DNA of 64,000 nt, from positions 1,984,001 through 2,048,000 of the forward strand of contig OX637398.1 in assembly GCA_951799425.1 (NCBI GenBank), read 5' to 3'. This document shows, in pieces, positions 9,805 to 21,426 of the stretch. A model generated the notes under the pieces. It made no database searches. It was not told where the DNA came from and saw only the letters and a program-made list of their open reading frames with translations. The DNA is from Ilex aquifolium (taxonomy: Eukaryota > Streptophyta > Magnoliopsida > Aquifoliales > Aquifoliaceae). Numbering within the stretch: the first letter of the stretch is position 1; the number at the start of each line of letters is the position of its first letter. The translations under genes and the position numbers were made by a program.

Positions 9805-12800
9805 CTACGATGAGCACACCTTGCAGCTCTTCCTACAATATCCAATAGCCAGTTCAGAACCCACCATATATACAGGATTCTTTGCACATTCGCCAGCAGC
9901 AGCCCACTTAAGGCAATTCACATTCTCGTCAACGCAATCTCCACTTGACGAACGTTTTGGTCTGTCGAAAGACCTCACATGAATCCACTTCGTTGCAGAC
10001 CACTTCTCACCCTCAATGACTGGGCAGCTCCCGTGCAAGCTCAATGGATCGGTAGTTGCATCAGGATTAAGACTAAAGAACAGCAAAGCATCGCCCTTCT
10101 TGGGTTTCACTGCATGGAAAGCATGCCTCATTATACTTGAATCGTATTACAATATGGCATGCATTTCCTTTTGGGTATTTGTGTTACTCCAAAATGCAAA
10201 TGTTCCCTCAGTTATAGGCAGGGACAGATTTCAGACAAGTCTAAAATCATGCTTCTATGCTATCCTCCTCCCAGTAGTAATAAAATGTGAGTGCATGATT
10301 CATTTGACAGTGATTACTTTAATTGGATTCGAGGAAAAGGAAAACATGAAATTATTCCCCTAGATTGACCCATGTGACACATCGAATGACTTCATAGAGA
10401 ATTATTTTTTAAGAGAAACATCAAAGAGGGAGGAGGAAACCCATTTAGGGGGTTAGACTCGAACCTGCATGACTGGTGTGGGTGGGAGGATTCCCTGCCA
10501 CTATGCTATCTCCCATGGTCTTCATAGAATTGTCGGAACAATTGTGATGATTTTGAACCACCAAACTTACCACATTGCTTCACGGACAAGACATTGTAGA
10601 TTCAAAACATTACCAAAAACATTGGCATGTAAGTTCATCTGATCTACCTATGCATCAAGGAAACTGTGAAACATATAAAAAGCCTTCTATTAACTTTAAT
10701 ACCATCCCAACTCCTGCGCCACCCTTCTCCCCACAACCCCAAATTTCAGTCTCCCTCTCTCTAACAACTTATTTCAATAAAGTAACTTTCATTATTTTGT
10801 AGGTTTCTTTGTTATTTGTGTCGTAATAATACCTAACAGTATTCCCCGGAGTATGTATAAACTTTTCTTCAAAATTTCCTTAACATGTGCAAATATTACA
10901 AAATACTATGAAGCTAATCGATAAATGGCACTAAATTGACCTGCATAGCCATTTTTAGCACAATCAGACCAATCATCACCCTTTGGTTGAGCTCCTTTTG
11001 CCTGTAGCAAACACAAAACTTTGTTGTTAGAACCTAGCGAGAAGAAAAAACAGGGGACATCAATAATATTGCAGAAGAAAATATACCTCTGAACTGGGAA
11101 AAATTGTTTCTCCGCCCTTCTCGATGTTAGACAAATACATAAGTACAGTAGCCACTCGGTTACCACCCCGTTCTTGATTGATCTTGTCCCTAAAGTAATC
11201 AAAATGTGGCCCGTACTTCTGACCATGCTCATAGTGTAGTATTTGTATAGATTCACCGTTCTCTGAATTGCAACATCAGGTTCGGGGACAGAATAAGAAC
11301 TTGTTTCCTATCCAATACCATATGAGATCATAAATCATCATAAAAATATATTACAAACCTACCTTCAGGAAGGAAAGTCCAAGCAGCAATCCTGACCTCA
11401 ATGCCAGCAACTACGTCATCCTGCAGAAGCGGAGAAGGAAAAAAATCCAGTGAGCTTTCCAATCTGTAGTTAAATCAGTCACATATCAGGACTCAAGTTC
11501 ATTTCACAATTGAGATTGTCCTCCATATGAGAAATTCTGAAGGGAATACCCCAGAAAATGCATATTGTATACCGTACAGTATGACACGGTAACAAAAAGT
11601 TTTGGTTAAGCTGTAATTTGGCCAATTCAAAGGCACCACTTAAACCCTATACACTATTGTTAATAATAACAAGACATTTGCTTTGTCCAGATTAAAAACA
11701 TTGTCAAATTTCCAGCTTCTGAAGGATTTTGATGCAGGTTAAACTAAAAAGATTGACACACACAAAGCAAATAAGTAACCTATGGTTTAGTACATGATGG
11801 TGGTCCATCTTAAACACTGGTCAGGGTAGGACTCCTGTAAGTTTGAATCACAAAAGTAAAGCAATGGTGTTTTCAATGCTCTGGTCTAGCAAGCATCAAG
11901 CAACTCCTTGGGCACCTCACACAGTTGCTATGAATTAGACCTCATAACAAAAGAAGGGCAATGACATGCAAATATGTCACCCTAGCTTTCAATCTTTCCA
12001 CAATCCACAAATCACAGCTGAGTTAAGGTGTACGCACCAAATAACTGTACCCCTATTTGCCATACTGTACAATGTTCACAATCCAATGACAAGTATTAAG
12101 TATTTCAATTCACCGAAATGATCCAAGATCCATGATTCCAAATTAAGATCAGTATCAACAATTTTACATCATCATACACGAACTCTAACATTACAGCCAA
12201 ACATGCAATTTATCAGCACCACTTCTAAAAAATCCAAATCGAAGTCATGTTTTCATATCATATTGTTTAAGTGAAGTATTATCTTATGGTAACACCTATG
12301 AAGCCAAAGCAAGAAAGTATTGCAATCCAATTGTACATATTTGCTAAAAAAAACAGTTCTAAACTACAAACATTAGCATGGAAAGGGAGTTTTGCTAACC
12401 AGGGCCTTCTTTAGAAACATGCCAGAGCTCGTCCGGACTTCACTCTCTACACTCTTACCAGATTCATTGTCAGCCACCATGGACTTCTCTAGCTTGTCCT
12501 TAGCCTATTCATCCAAATTCAAGAATCAAGATCAATCAAAACATAAACAACCCAATACTTTAGCTTTTTAAGGTGTCAAATACATGTTGCCCTTAAACCA
12601 TTTGCCAATGATGAAGACACAAAAATGAGAAACATCACTGATTTCTTCTTTTTTCTATATCTTCTCAGACACGAAACAAAGTTTGAGTCCCAAAACTTAC
12701 CCCAAAAAATATATCTATATAATAAAGTAGCTTACAATTCAAATTTCAAAAGATAAACAAAATGATTTTTACTTTTCGCGATTCAGATCGTTTTAAATTT

Positions 12801-13900
12801 TACTTTAAAGTTAATCTAACGGCTAATATTAACATCCTAAATTTAATAGGAAAAATAGGGCCCTAAGGGTATGTGTTGGAGTGACTTTTTAAAAGTACTT
12901 TTAAAAATTATTTCTCATAAGTACTTTAGAAAAAAAATAGTGTTTGAAACCACCTCACCACCACCATTACATCTACCAACACCACTGCCACCGCTGCCAA
13001 CGCCGTCGCTGCCGCCGCAACCGCCACCAACGTCGCCGTCGCTCCACCACCACCACCGCCGCCACCACTGGCGCCGCCTCCACCACCACCACTGCTGCCG
13101 TCGCCATCACCACCACCGTCGTCAATACTATCGCCGCCGCCACCACCACCACCACGGTCATTGCCACCCACCACAACCATCACCATCTCCTACCACCACC
13201 ACCTCTCACCCCACTACAACCGATGCTTAAATTCATTTATCTCTCCTCTATGTTTGTGATTTGATTTTGGATATGAATACAAATATGTTTATTGTTTACC
13301 ATTTTTTATTACTATGTGCCTTCAGCCACATACAATAACTAGTATATATATATGGAGTCCGAACTCCCAACGAATTCATACAGATGCAATCTTTTAGGGA
13401 AAAAAATGGATTAAAACACATTACACGCAAGAGATAAAAGACTAACCAGTGTTATGAGATGATCACACTCCTCATCTGTCAAAAATCCCCTATATATGAA
13501 AGCCCTGCATAGTCCAAAATCAAATACCACCAAAGCAACAAAATCAACGAGAGAACTCAATAAAGATCACAAGATAATCTTATATATCCGCACAGACAAG
13601 TGTAGAGAGAGAGAGAGAGGAACCTGGGACGCCATGAGAGTTGAGTGACACGAGTAGGATCAAAAGGAGCAGCGGAAGCACCAGTGGTCAATCTATAAAT
13701 AAAGAAAACAGCAAAATCAGCAATGATCTACATTCTTCAATGGCGTCTCAGCAAAGAAATACACACATGTACATATATAGGAGAGAGAGAGACGTTTTCG
13801 TATCGCCGCGCCATCCTGAGAGTTGAAGAGCAGAATGGGAGAGATGAGGGAAGAAGAGGAGGAAAGAGAGAGACAGTAAGATAAAAACTCCAGAATCCAT
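9805..13900 (-). CDS. Prolyl 4-hydroxylase with C-terminal ShKT domain
   Basis: Eight exons read on the minus strand: 13773-13900, 13624-13692, 13447-13504, 12400-12504, 11363-11420, 11087-11262, 10941-11001 and 9805-10109. All phases agree and give 319 residues. Residues 1-25 are a hydrophobic signal-anchor. The 2-oxoglutarate/Fe(II) dioxygenase core has the iron ligands H159-F-D161 (in GPHFDYF) and H244 (in LHGSCP), and the 2-OG-binding K254 (in EGEKW). The last about 42 residues form a ShKT module with six cysteines (from CVDENVNC to CRKSCKVC). This matches Arabidopsis AtP4H-type enzymes of the ER/Golgi, which hydroxylate proline in extensins, AGPs and other cell-wall proteins before O-glycosylation. 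The exon 1 donor is the least certain: two phase-compatible GT sites lie 6 bp apart near 13767-13773. Intron 3 (12505-13446) contains an odd trinucleotide-rich tract. Confidence 0.9.
10400..10520 (-). repeat. tRNA-derived SINE-like sequence in a P4H intron
   Basis: Read on the minus strand, TAGCATAGTGG (near 10499-10509) matches a pol III A box and GGTTCGAGTCT (near 10454-10465) matches a B box, about 40 bp apart, the layout of a tRNA-derived SINE promoter. A purine-rich body follows. It sits in the intron between P4H exons 7 and 8. Ends and target duplication were not resolved. Confidence 0.5.
12944..13228. repeat. CAC/GCC trinucleotide-rich degenerate tract in a P4H intron
   Basis: About 285 bp made almost entirely of CNC and GCC-type triplets (CACCACCAC, GCCGCC, GTCGCC). 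It is open in several frames on both strands and would code for His/Pro-, Thr- or Gly/Val-rich peptides. It is GC-rich inside an otherwise AT-rich intron. The apparent ORFs are by-products of the composition. The preceding 100 bp (12850-12945) resemble the end of a dispersed TIR element, so the tract may have come in with, or next to, a transposon. Confidence 0.8.
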
Positions 13901-15008
13901 TAGAAAACAACGATGTGTATGTGGATGTGTTACGCAAGTCCTTGATATTCGACAGTATTTGGTTGGTAAAAGAGAAACGGTGGGAGTGTATGAGAATTCA
14001 ATGCCTCCAAAGTCCTTTGCGCCTTAATTTCCTATGTTCTTGCTGGAAGATTCTAATATTTACCCTTTCATACCCTAATTTTTTTTCAAGTTTTCAATCT
14101 TACCCTGAATCAAATATAAAGGTAGCAATGTGGTTTGTTATTACAAAATTAAGTATTAATTTTTCATCTAAAATACGCATAATTCTATACAGAAATAGAA
14201 AAATAAAAAAATCTCCACCAAAAAAATGTTGAATAAAGTAACGGCTGTGTGATTTTGGACCATATATGTTATCTTGTTATCTGGTTAATGATATAATATG
14301 AGAAATTTAATCTTTTATGGTTTAAAATAGAACTTGAAGATCTTTTAAAGTGCAAAGTATGGTTCGGTCTATGTTTTTTAAAAAATATAATATATTTTTT
14401 CTAATATTTATAAAAAGACTTGTCCGTCCAAATTACTTATTTTATGCATTGAGTATGAATTTTGTATCGAGCCACAATCCAATTGTATGTCATATTGTCC
14501 ATTTCAAGTGTCCTCTCACAACTTTAAACTCGTCATAATCATTCTAGACATACTATTTACTTGCATAGTCCAATAACCTTCTTTAACAAGACTCCGTAAA
14601 GAAAGTACATATGTCGGACATCTCACCAACCTTCTCATCTCACCCCTCTTGGACTTTGAAACGATTGTGTTTCGATCATCACAACATTTTTTTTCATGAA
14701 TAAATTGGTTTTATTCTAGAACAAAGTTATCACCAACACAAATTCTTTAGAGAAAAAATGCCAAAAATAAGGATTAGTTTGAATAAAGAAAGCCTAAGTA
14801 AATATTCAATGCAACAGTAATATCACATTATTATTGATATGTGGTATCACTAACTTCTCTGTAACAACTAGACATCACAAACTACACTTTTGTTTGTTCA
14901 CATGACTCTGGCTTTCAAACACATTATGGTTTCGGACCCCCGGATCCAAAAATGGGTGGGCCAACCACTTGCACCATCTGACCCATAGATATGCACAATT
15001 TGACCCAT
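13901..15008. other. Intergenic spacer, no gene recognised
   Basis: The proximal part (13901-14100) is the likely P4H promoter. The remainder is AT-rich with no supported feature. Confidence 0.4.
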
Positions 15009-15009
15009 A

Positions 15010-15469
15010 GGACCCGTTCGCTTCGAGTATTAAATTTGGGTGGTATTAGATATCGTTTTCATTCCACTCCTATCCAATGGTATACTATACCCGGTCTTAA
15101 ACTTTATCTCATTCTTCCCCTTATTTGTTTGTTACAAACATTATCTGTGTAATACCTACTTAAAAAAGTCAACAATTACGGCTATAACCTGTAAAAAGAC
15201 AATTGTAACCTTGTAACCTTAAAAAGACAATTGTACATGAGGACATTTGTATCAATTTGCATGTTTGTACTTAACCCATGAAAATAATACCAGGGGGAGG
15301 TGGTATTCAATAATACCATCTACAAGGCATTATGACTACTGTTCATACCGGGTCGGTATTACGACCCGGAAAATAGTACTAGCTGTAAAATGCTAAACAA
15401 ACACATTATAAGGTGGGTCCCACGTACTATTTCCCTAATACCACCCTTATACTCGAATCAAACGGGCCC
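15010..15469. mobile_element. 460-bp MITE-like TIR element
   Basis: The left end GGACCCGTTCGCTTCGAGTA and the complement of the right end GGGCCCGTTTGATTCGAGTA are clearly homologous. Both are followed within about 20 bp by GGTGGTATTAG. Interior motifs around GACCCGG are also arranged symmetrically. There is no coding capacity. A target duplication could not be decided. Confidence 0.6.
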
Positions 15470-15799
15470 ATATACTTAGATATGGTATTAATTTCCATTG
15501 TCCTGATAACTTCTGCCAGAATAGATTTCAAAGATGATTTCCATCTTCCAAAGCAATTAAACAACTGAGCATGCTTAAGAAATTATTTGAAGCTATCCAT
15601 TTCCTAGTGCCACCTAATTATTTACCATGGCTTTCTTTTTAAGAGATGATAATGGTATATATGAAGCCACATTACTTTACCATGACTCTTTCCTTCTGTC
15701 TAAAGACTGTCAGTCCCCAAAAAACTTGAAGTACAATTGAAGAAGTCTCAACTATAAATGCATTTTCTAATCTCTCTCTTCCTTCCAATTGTAATCAGA

Positions 15800-17406
15800 A
15801 TGAAGTTGCCTGACTCATTTGTAGCTATCTTTCTCTCCCTGATTTGGCACTCAGTATCATCTGGTAATGTTATAACACGAAGTTAACTGGTTTTTTTTTT
15901 TTTAACTTTGTTTTTCAGATTTTTAGCAGCATGTATGCTAGGATGTTTGATGCTTGAGGGTGCATTTGAAAATTCACATAGGATAGGAAGACAATTGGAT
16001 CTATTTTGATTTATTGTTATTTGATAAAGGGTGTGTTTGGTTCAAGTAATATTGGATGGGATGAGCTCCAGCATTCCCATCTAATCCAATTTCTTAGACT
16101 TGGATTATTCAATAACCTCTGCAATCATATTACATGCATACAATGTTTGGATAAAGTTTGGAGTAAAGTGTGGGTCTATGATCGTCCTACCATTCTCATG
16201 TTTGGATCAAAAATTGGTATATGATAATAGAAGCGCTCTTACGTCTCATTCCACCTAGAGCGCGGTTTGACAACTTCTAATTTTGAGATGTCACAGATTA
16301 TATGGTCATTTCACACCTAATACCAATGAAATGTGAAATTATACTACCTTTTTGCATGGGATTCTTCTGTGCCATGTGCGTGATATTATTCATCATGTAA
16401 CACCTGGTTGATATTAACAAATTCGATTACAACCATATGCTAATTAAGTCACTAAATTTACGAACAATATTAAATTAGTCTCATTCCAAATCACAGTACT
16501 TGAACTAAATACATCCCAAGTTGTGACTTGTGAGAGTAACGATGGTTGTTAATATTTTAAAGGTACTTCCACTACTTTTTAAATTGAATCTGGTTTTGCA
16601 GGAAATGGTGCAGCACAAGCATGCACATTCATTGTGAAAAACTCATGCCCCTTTCCAATATGGCCTGGGACTGCCCCAAACAAAGGTCATCCAGTGATAG
16701 CTAATGGAGGATTCTACCTTCCACCAGCCCATAGCTGGCAAATCCAAGTCCCAGGGGATTGGAATGGTCGCATTTGGGCTAGGACTGGATGCAACTTTGC
16801 CTCCAACTGGAAGCCTGCTTGTGAAACAGGCGACTGCGCTGGACGACTCCAGTGCAACGGAAGTATAGGCCTTCCTCCAGCTACACTAGTGCAAATTGCA
16901 CTGCAGGTATAATGATTAATGACATAAAGTTATTATACATGAAACCATACAAACATGACGTGACATAACACGGTTCGACTGAAACCAAATTTTAGGTAGA
17001 CCAGGCCAAACCAAGTTGGTACGACGTCAGTCTCGTTGACGGGTACAACCTTCCTGTATCTGTCTCGACAGTGCCAGGTGAACGTAAATGCCACATCGGA
17101 GGGTGCCGGAAAGATTTGAAGGACATATGCCCAGCAGAGCTTCAGGTATTGAACGACAATGGGGAAGTTGTGGCGTGCAAAAGCGCTTGCTTGGCTTTCA
17201 ATCTCGACTCATTCTGCTGCAGGAATCAATATGGTAGCCCAGAGAAGTGCAAACCAAGTGTGTACTCAAAATTGTTTAAGGATGCTTGTCCCTCTTATTA
17301 CAGTTATGCCTTTGATACCCCACCACCACTGGTGAGTTGTGCTTCAGTTAATTACGCAATAACTTTCTGTCCTTCAAAATGGGGCAGAGAATATGAGACT
17401 ATGTAG
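15800..17406 (+). CDS. Thaumatin-like protein (PR-5 family)
   Basis: Three exons: 15800-15863 (signal peptide), 16602-16906 and 16996-17406 (TAG at 17404-17406), giving 259 residues with consistent phases. Residues 1-21 are a secretion signal. The mature chain has the family framework: FIVKNSCPFPIWPG, RIWARTGCNF, ETGDCAG, DVSLVDGYNLPV, DICPAELQV, FCC and ITFCPS. There are 17 cysteines: the usual sixteen plus one just after the signal peptide (ACTF). The acidic-cleft REDDD residues appear as R (RIWAR), D (GDC), and D and D (DVSLVD). The position that usually reads LAEF is LVQI here, so the family glutamate appears to be glutamine. Members are secreted defence proteins, some with beta-glucan binding or antifungal activity. 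Activity of this one is inferred only. The first intron (738 bp) contains TIR-type repeat sequence near 16020-16260. Confidence 0.9.
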
Positions 17407-17409
17407 AGT

Positions 17410-17779
17410 TAAACTGCCTTTTCTCTGATCAAATGTTACAGGGTTTGTTTCTTAATTGTATTTTATTATGATTGAAGCACATGTTTATTGATCTTATTAT
17501 TTTGTTGTAAAGGAATGTGACTTCCAATAATAGGTGTTTTTTTTTTGGGTTTAATGGTGAGGGGTATTTTGGTCAGTTTACGTGCATCTCGATTAATCCT
17601 CATTCCGATTCGGTTAAAGACAAGTCATTCACACCAGGACTAAAAATTCATGAGGGACAAATTACTGAATTTATTATGGGCTGACCCTATAAGGAGTGAC
17701 TAAAGGTTAGCAGTATTGTTAGAGTCCATTCTCATCTAATTTCCTGGCAATACTAACCAGAAAGTTCATGACCCTCTAG
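17410..17779. other. 3' flank of the thaumatin-like gene
   Basis: Probable 3' UTR followed by a short dispersed repeat at about 17530-17660 that resembles the segment near 5230-5400. No gene is seen. Confidence 0.35.
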
Positions 17780-18331
17780 GGTCCGTTTGGTTAGGAATAA
17801 AAAAATGATGGAAAGTGAAAATGATAGAAAGTGAATTGAAAGAAAAGAAAATGATAGAAAATATATTTTCATACATGTATTTGGTTAGAATGAAAAATTT
17901 ACCGGAAAGTTTTAAAAAAAAATCATTCTATTGTTTGAAAAAAAGGAAAGTTACAAGAAATTTTTATAATTGTCTAAATTACCATTAATTATATTAAATT
18001 GGTCTAAAAAAGAAAAAAAAATGTAATTATAATTGAAAATTAAAAAAATTTTAAAAAATGGCTCGAAACTTAATTTTAAGACAATCACCAATACAAAGGT
18101 CTTTGAGCCATATTATATGATTAATCAAATTCATACCAAATTTTTTTAGAATTAATAACCAATAAAATATTTTAAAAAAAATAAGGGTAAAACAGGAAGT
18201 TAGTTATAGGTCACAACTTTCTTGCATTTCCTTGTGTTTTTTACAAGAAAAAAAAGTTGGTTATTTGTGAGAAAATTCAAGGATGAAGAAAAATTATTTT
18301 TCCATCATTTTCCTTTTCATGCTAACCAAAC
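17780..18331. mobile_element. AT-rich TIR element, copy 1 (about 550 bp)
   Basis: Starts GTCCGTTTGGTTAGGAATAA and ends in CATGCTAACCAAACAC, so the ends are short inverted repeats (GTTTGGTTAG / CTAACCAAAC). The whole length aligns by eye with 39751-40287, including AGATAGAAAATATATTTTCAT-type, AAATTGTCTAAATTAC and GTTAGTTATAG blocks. It has no coding capacity, so it is a non-autonomous DNA element of undetermined superfamily (the ends are hAT-like). Sequence similar to its end recurs to about 18395. Confidence 0.65.
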
Positions 18332-18819
18332 ACATGAAAATTTTAAAAAATTTCTCTTTCTTGCATTTTCTATCATTCTCCCGCTAAACAAACGATTTAA
18401 GACGAAGTCTTCTTATCATTCCCCTTTTCTTTATAATAGAATAGATTAATTGGCGTACATTAAAGTTATACTGCGAATAAAATAATTCAAAAAAATAAAA
18501 AGAGGAAATAAGTGTATACAAATTAACTTACTCATTCCGTCAATGTTAATAAGGTCATTTTTAAAGGAATAAGCAATAGAAGCTAATGAAATGATCAAAT
18601 TGTAATATTTTTAATACATTGAGGGTATAATATAAAAAAATTAATTTTTGAGAATATAAAGTAAAAAATATTAAATCTTTTGGGGTACAAATTAAGATTC
18701 TCCCTCTTTTTGAAAAATTATCAGGGCTGACCCGATAAGTAAACCGTGGGTTGTAGATCTATTTCCAAGTTGGGTAGCCCGGTTCATTTGCCCAGGCATA
18801 CGTTAAGAATACCCACCCA

Positions 18820-18980
18820 CCGCTCGATTTAGGGTTTTTGGAGAGTCATCGCACATCAGATCTATGCCTATATAACAATCGCCTCAAGTTTGATAGGTAC
18901 GTACATACTCCACATCCTTCACTCCTCTCCAGTTCTGTGCCTCTCTCTCTCTCTGCCGATTTAGGGTTTTCGTTTCGGCT
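18820..18980 (+). promoter_or_regulatory. Putative promoter/leader of the snoRNA cluster with two telo-boxes
   Basis: Two copies of a telo-box-like motif occur: GATTTAGGGTTTTTGG at about 18826-18841 and GATTTAGGGTTTTCG at about 18958-18972, separated by CT-rich leader sequence. Telo-boxes (AAACCCTAA, either strand) are enriched in plant promoters of snoRNA and ribosomal-protein genes. Their position just upstream of the box C/D snoRNA candidates supports a ribosome-biogenesis type transcription unit. No protein ORF follows. The exact TSS is unknown. Confidence 0.45.
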
Positions 18981-19073
18981 AATACAAGTTCACCTCTCTC
19001 TCTTCCTCAATGTATCATCTGTCTCTTCGTTTATTGCTATTAAGCTTTAACTTGTTTTTTGTTTTGGTGATTT

Positions 19074-19157
19074 GAAATCATTTGATGAGAAAAAAAAACT
19101 GCAACAATATGATGGCTTAATCCCATGATTAGCTGTATTTAAGTCTCTGATGATTTC
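19074..19157 (+). ncRNA. Box C/D snoRNA candidate 1
   Basis: An 84-nt unit with a perfect 7-bp terminal stem (GAAATCA at 19074-19080 and TGATTTC at 19151-19157). The stem closes on a C box TTGATGA at 19082-19088 and a D box CTGA at 19147-19150. The interior 19112-19122 reads ATGGCTTAATC, complementary to the conserved 18S segment GATTAAGCCAT near the 18S 5' end. A D' box next to that stretch is not canonical, so the target is tentative. It lies 115 bp upstream of the better-supported U18 unit. Confidence 0.6.
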
Positions 19158-19271
19158 TACATATCTGGTATATCTCTATTGCCTTTACTTTACTTTTTTT
19201 TTTGTTTGCACTTTTTTTCTAGTTAATTTTGTTTCCGAAATCTAACAAAATCAATTGATTTATGAAAATGA

Positions 19272-19351
19272 GGAGATGTGATGAGTAATCTATTTGGTCC
19301 GTGTTTCAGATCTAACCGTGACCGATAAACCTTTACCAACCTCTGATCTCC
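19272..19351 (+). ncRNA. U18: U18 (SNORD18-type) box C/D snoRNA
   Basis: An 80-nt unit with terminal stem GGAGA/TCTCC, C box GTGATGA (19278-19284) and D box CTGA (19343-19346). The internal D'-like CAGA is at 19307-19310, with a C'-like sequence at about 19318-19325. The guide upstream of D' (19294-19306, TTGGTCCGTGTTT) is complementary to the conserved 25S/28S sequence AAACACGGACCAA. The fifth position upstream of D' pairs with an adenosine, corresponding to the 2'-O-methylated A649 of yeast 25S that U18 guides. The guide, box layout and terminal stem together make this a confident assignment. It directs rRNA methylation in the nucleolus as a fibrillarin snoRNP. Confidence 0.85.
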
Positions 19352-19728
19352 CTTCTCTCTGATTTCATTAATAAATTATTTTTGTTTTCGACTTTCGTTT
19401 TTACCGAGAATGTATTATTAGCTATCAATTGTGTTGGATCTTTAAGGTTTCGAGTTTTGAATCTTTGTTAATGTTTGCATTGATTGTGTTTATCTCAATT
19501 TGATTCATTCCAGTGGTGGCTGGCTAGCTCTGTGATTACTTGCCTGATTTATTTATTAGGCAATATACGCTATTCCGATTCAAGATATGAGCGGATAAAT
19601 TTTTAAGAAGAATGAGAGCTATTGCTATTGCTATTGCTGCTATTACTATTATTTTTTGTTATATTTGAAATTTATTGAATTCTCTGTTTTGTTTTTGTGT
19701 AAAGCGTTGTTTTATTTATTTGTCACTT

Positions 19729-19822
19729 CTGCAATGATGAATTATGAATAAATTCACATGTCAGACTTCAGAGATTTTTATAAAGAAAATCTATGAGAAG
19801 AAATTTCATGTTTTCTGAGCAG
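19729..19822 (+). ncRNA. Possible third box C/D snoRNA
   Basis: C box ATGATGA (19734-19740), D box CTGA (19815-19818) and a 4-bp closing stem CTGC/GCAG (19729-19732 and 19819-19822), with D'-like CAGA motifs near 19763 and 19770. The stem is short and no rRNA target was recognised. Support comes mainly from proximity to the U18 unit. Confidence 0.35.
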
Positions 19823-20029
19823 CAGAATATCTCCTCCTTTTTATGATGTCTATTTTTAGATATACACAAATCACATACATATGTTTTCTCATCGGATTCC
19901 TATTGAAATCAAATTTAGGCCTGAATCTGGGTTTCTACGTTACTGTCGGCGGCGTGATTTTCCTAGTAGGTTAAATTAAGAGAAAGCTTATGCAGAAGAA
20001 TATGGCACTAGGGTTGTAGATTAATGGTC

Positions 20030-21418
20030 CGTTTGGTAGGCTGGATAAAAAAATAGAATAAATGATACGAAGTGATGTTTCTCCCTCTTTTGTGTTGGGT
20101 AAGAGAAAATAGAAAGTAGGAATGATTGAATTTTTTGTAAGGTGGGGTTATTTTTTGCCTCCACAAAAATTAATTTTTACCCTATTTAATTTTTTATTAT
20201 TAAATTATTAAGTTTATTCTTTCTATACTCAATTCTATTGACAACTAAAGCCATCACATGTTATTCTGACCCTATTAATAATTTAAAACAAAATTAAAAA
20301 AAAAAAAGAAACATATAAAACGGAAAGAAGAAAAGAAGAAAAAAAAAGGAACAAGGAAAGAGAAACAAGAAAAAAAAATTACAAGTGAAGACGGAATAAA
20401 CAAAACCACAATCAAAACAGAGGAATAATAAAGACGAAACATGAAAAATAAAACAAATCAACCAAATAGTAATTACAACAAACAAAACAAGAAAAGAAAA
20501 ACGAAAGAAGATAATTAGTGGTTGCAAGAGATACCAAAATACTAATCTAATTGAATACATATATATAAAAAAACATAAATTTAAATAAAAAATTATTAAA
20601 CTTGACAAAGATATTAAAATACACCAAAAATAATCAAAATTCACACAACACACGTGAAATCAAACATATAATTAAATCGATAAATAATATTAATTTGTAT
20701 TTCACTAAAAAAATTTATATTAAAAAAATATTTTTATGGGTGTATGAGATGAGGTAGTGAATAAAACTTTAATTGTGAGAAAATATAAGATAGACATTAT
20801 TAAAGGTTGTGTATAGATGGGGTGGTAGACATTATTAAAGAGGTGGGTATAGAATGGGTGGACTTAATAGGTTGATAATAAAATATTAACAAGGTGGGAA
20901 TAGATTTTTGTAGGATAGGAATAGAAGAATAGTCCCATCCTTTTTTGTATTTGGTTAGAGGAAAATTTTTTTTTATTTTTTTATTTTTTTTATAAATATA
21001 AATGTATATTTTATCATTATATTTATATATAAAATTAATATATACATAATATATAATTAATAAATATGATATATTTATATATCAAATAATATATAGACAA
21101 ATAACATGTATTTTAACACATAATTAATTTTTTATTTATTTTTTCTCTAAATTTTGAAGGGATTAGTTTTGATGAATTAGAAGGAAAGTTAATCTATCCA
21201 TTTTTTCATCATTTTTATTTTTTTTTTCTTAACAAATATGATGTTTTAGGAAGAACAACTTTTGTACAAAAAATAATTTTTTTCAAGACAAAAATTAAAA
21301 AATTTTCTCATTGAAAAGATAAACCTAAAATAGACCTTTGAGTCATCCACACAAAAAATGTTGTATTTGATAATTTTTGCCCTTGTTGGACTTGTTTGAA
21401 CAGTACAATGCAGGGGTG
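20030..21418. repeat. AT-rich region of TIR-element remnants, no gene
   Basis: From about 20030 a GGTCCGTTTGGTAGGCTGG start resembles the ends of the dispersed TIR elements in this window, and a GTATTTGGTTAG motif lies near 20950. The interior is poly-purine/AT-rich. The Phe/Leu-rich ORF on the minus strand at 20294-20653 is a composition artefact. Boundaries cannot be fixed. Confidence 0.35.
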
Positions 21419-21426
21419 GCTCAGAC

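Noticed and set aside
12871-13264. Overlapping His/Pro-rich and Gly/Val-rich ORFs on both strands
   Set aside because: Open frames are expected in a stop-poor CNC/GCC triplet tract. It lies in an intron of a well-supported P4H gene.
20294-20653. Minus-strand Phe/Leu-rich ORF resembling a membrane protein
   Set aside because: The sequence is A/purine-rich on the plus strand, so Phe/Leu/Ile codons result from composition; there are no conserved motifs.
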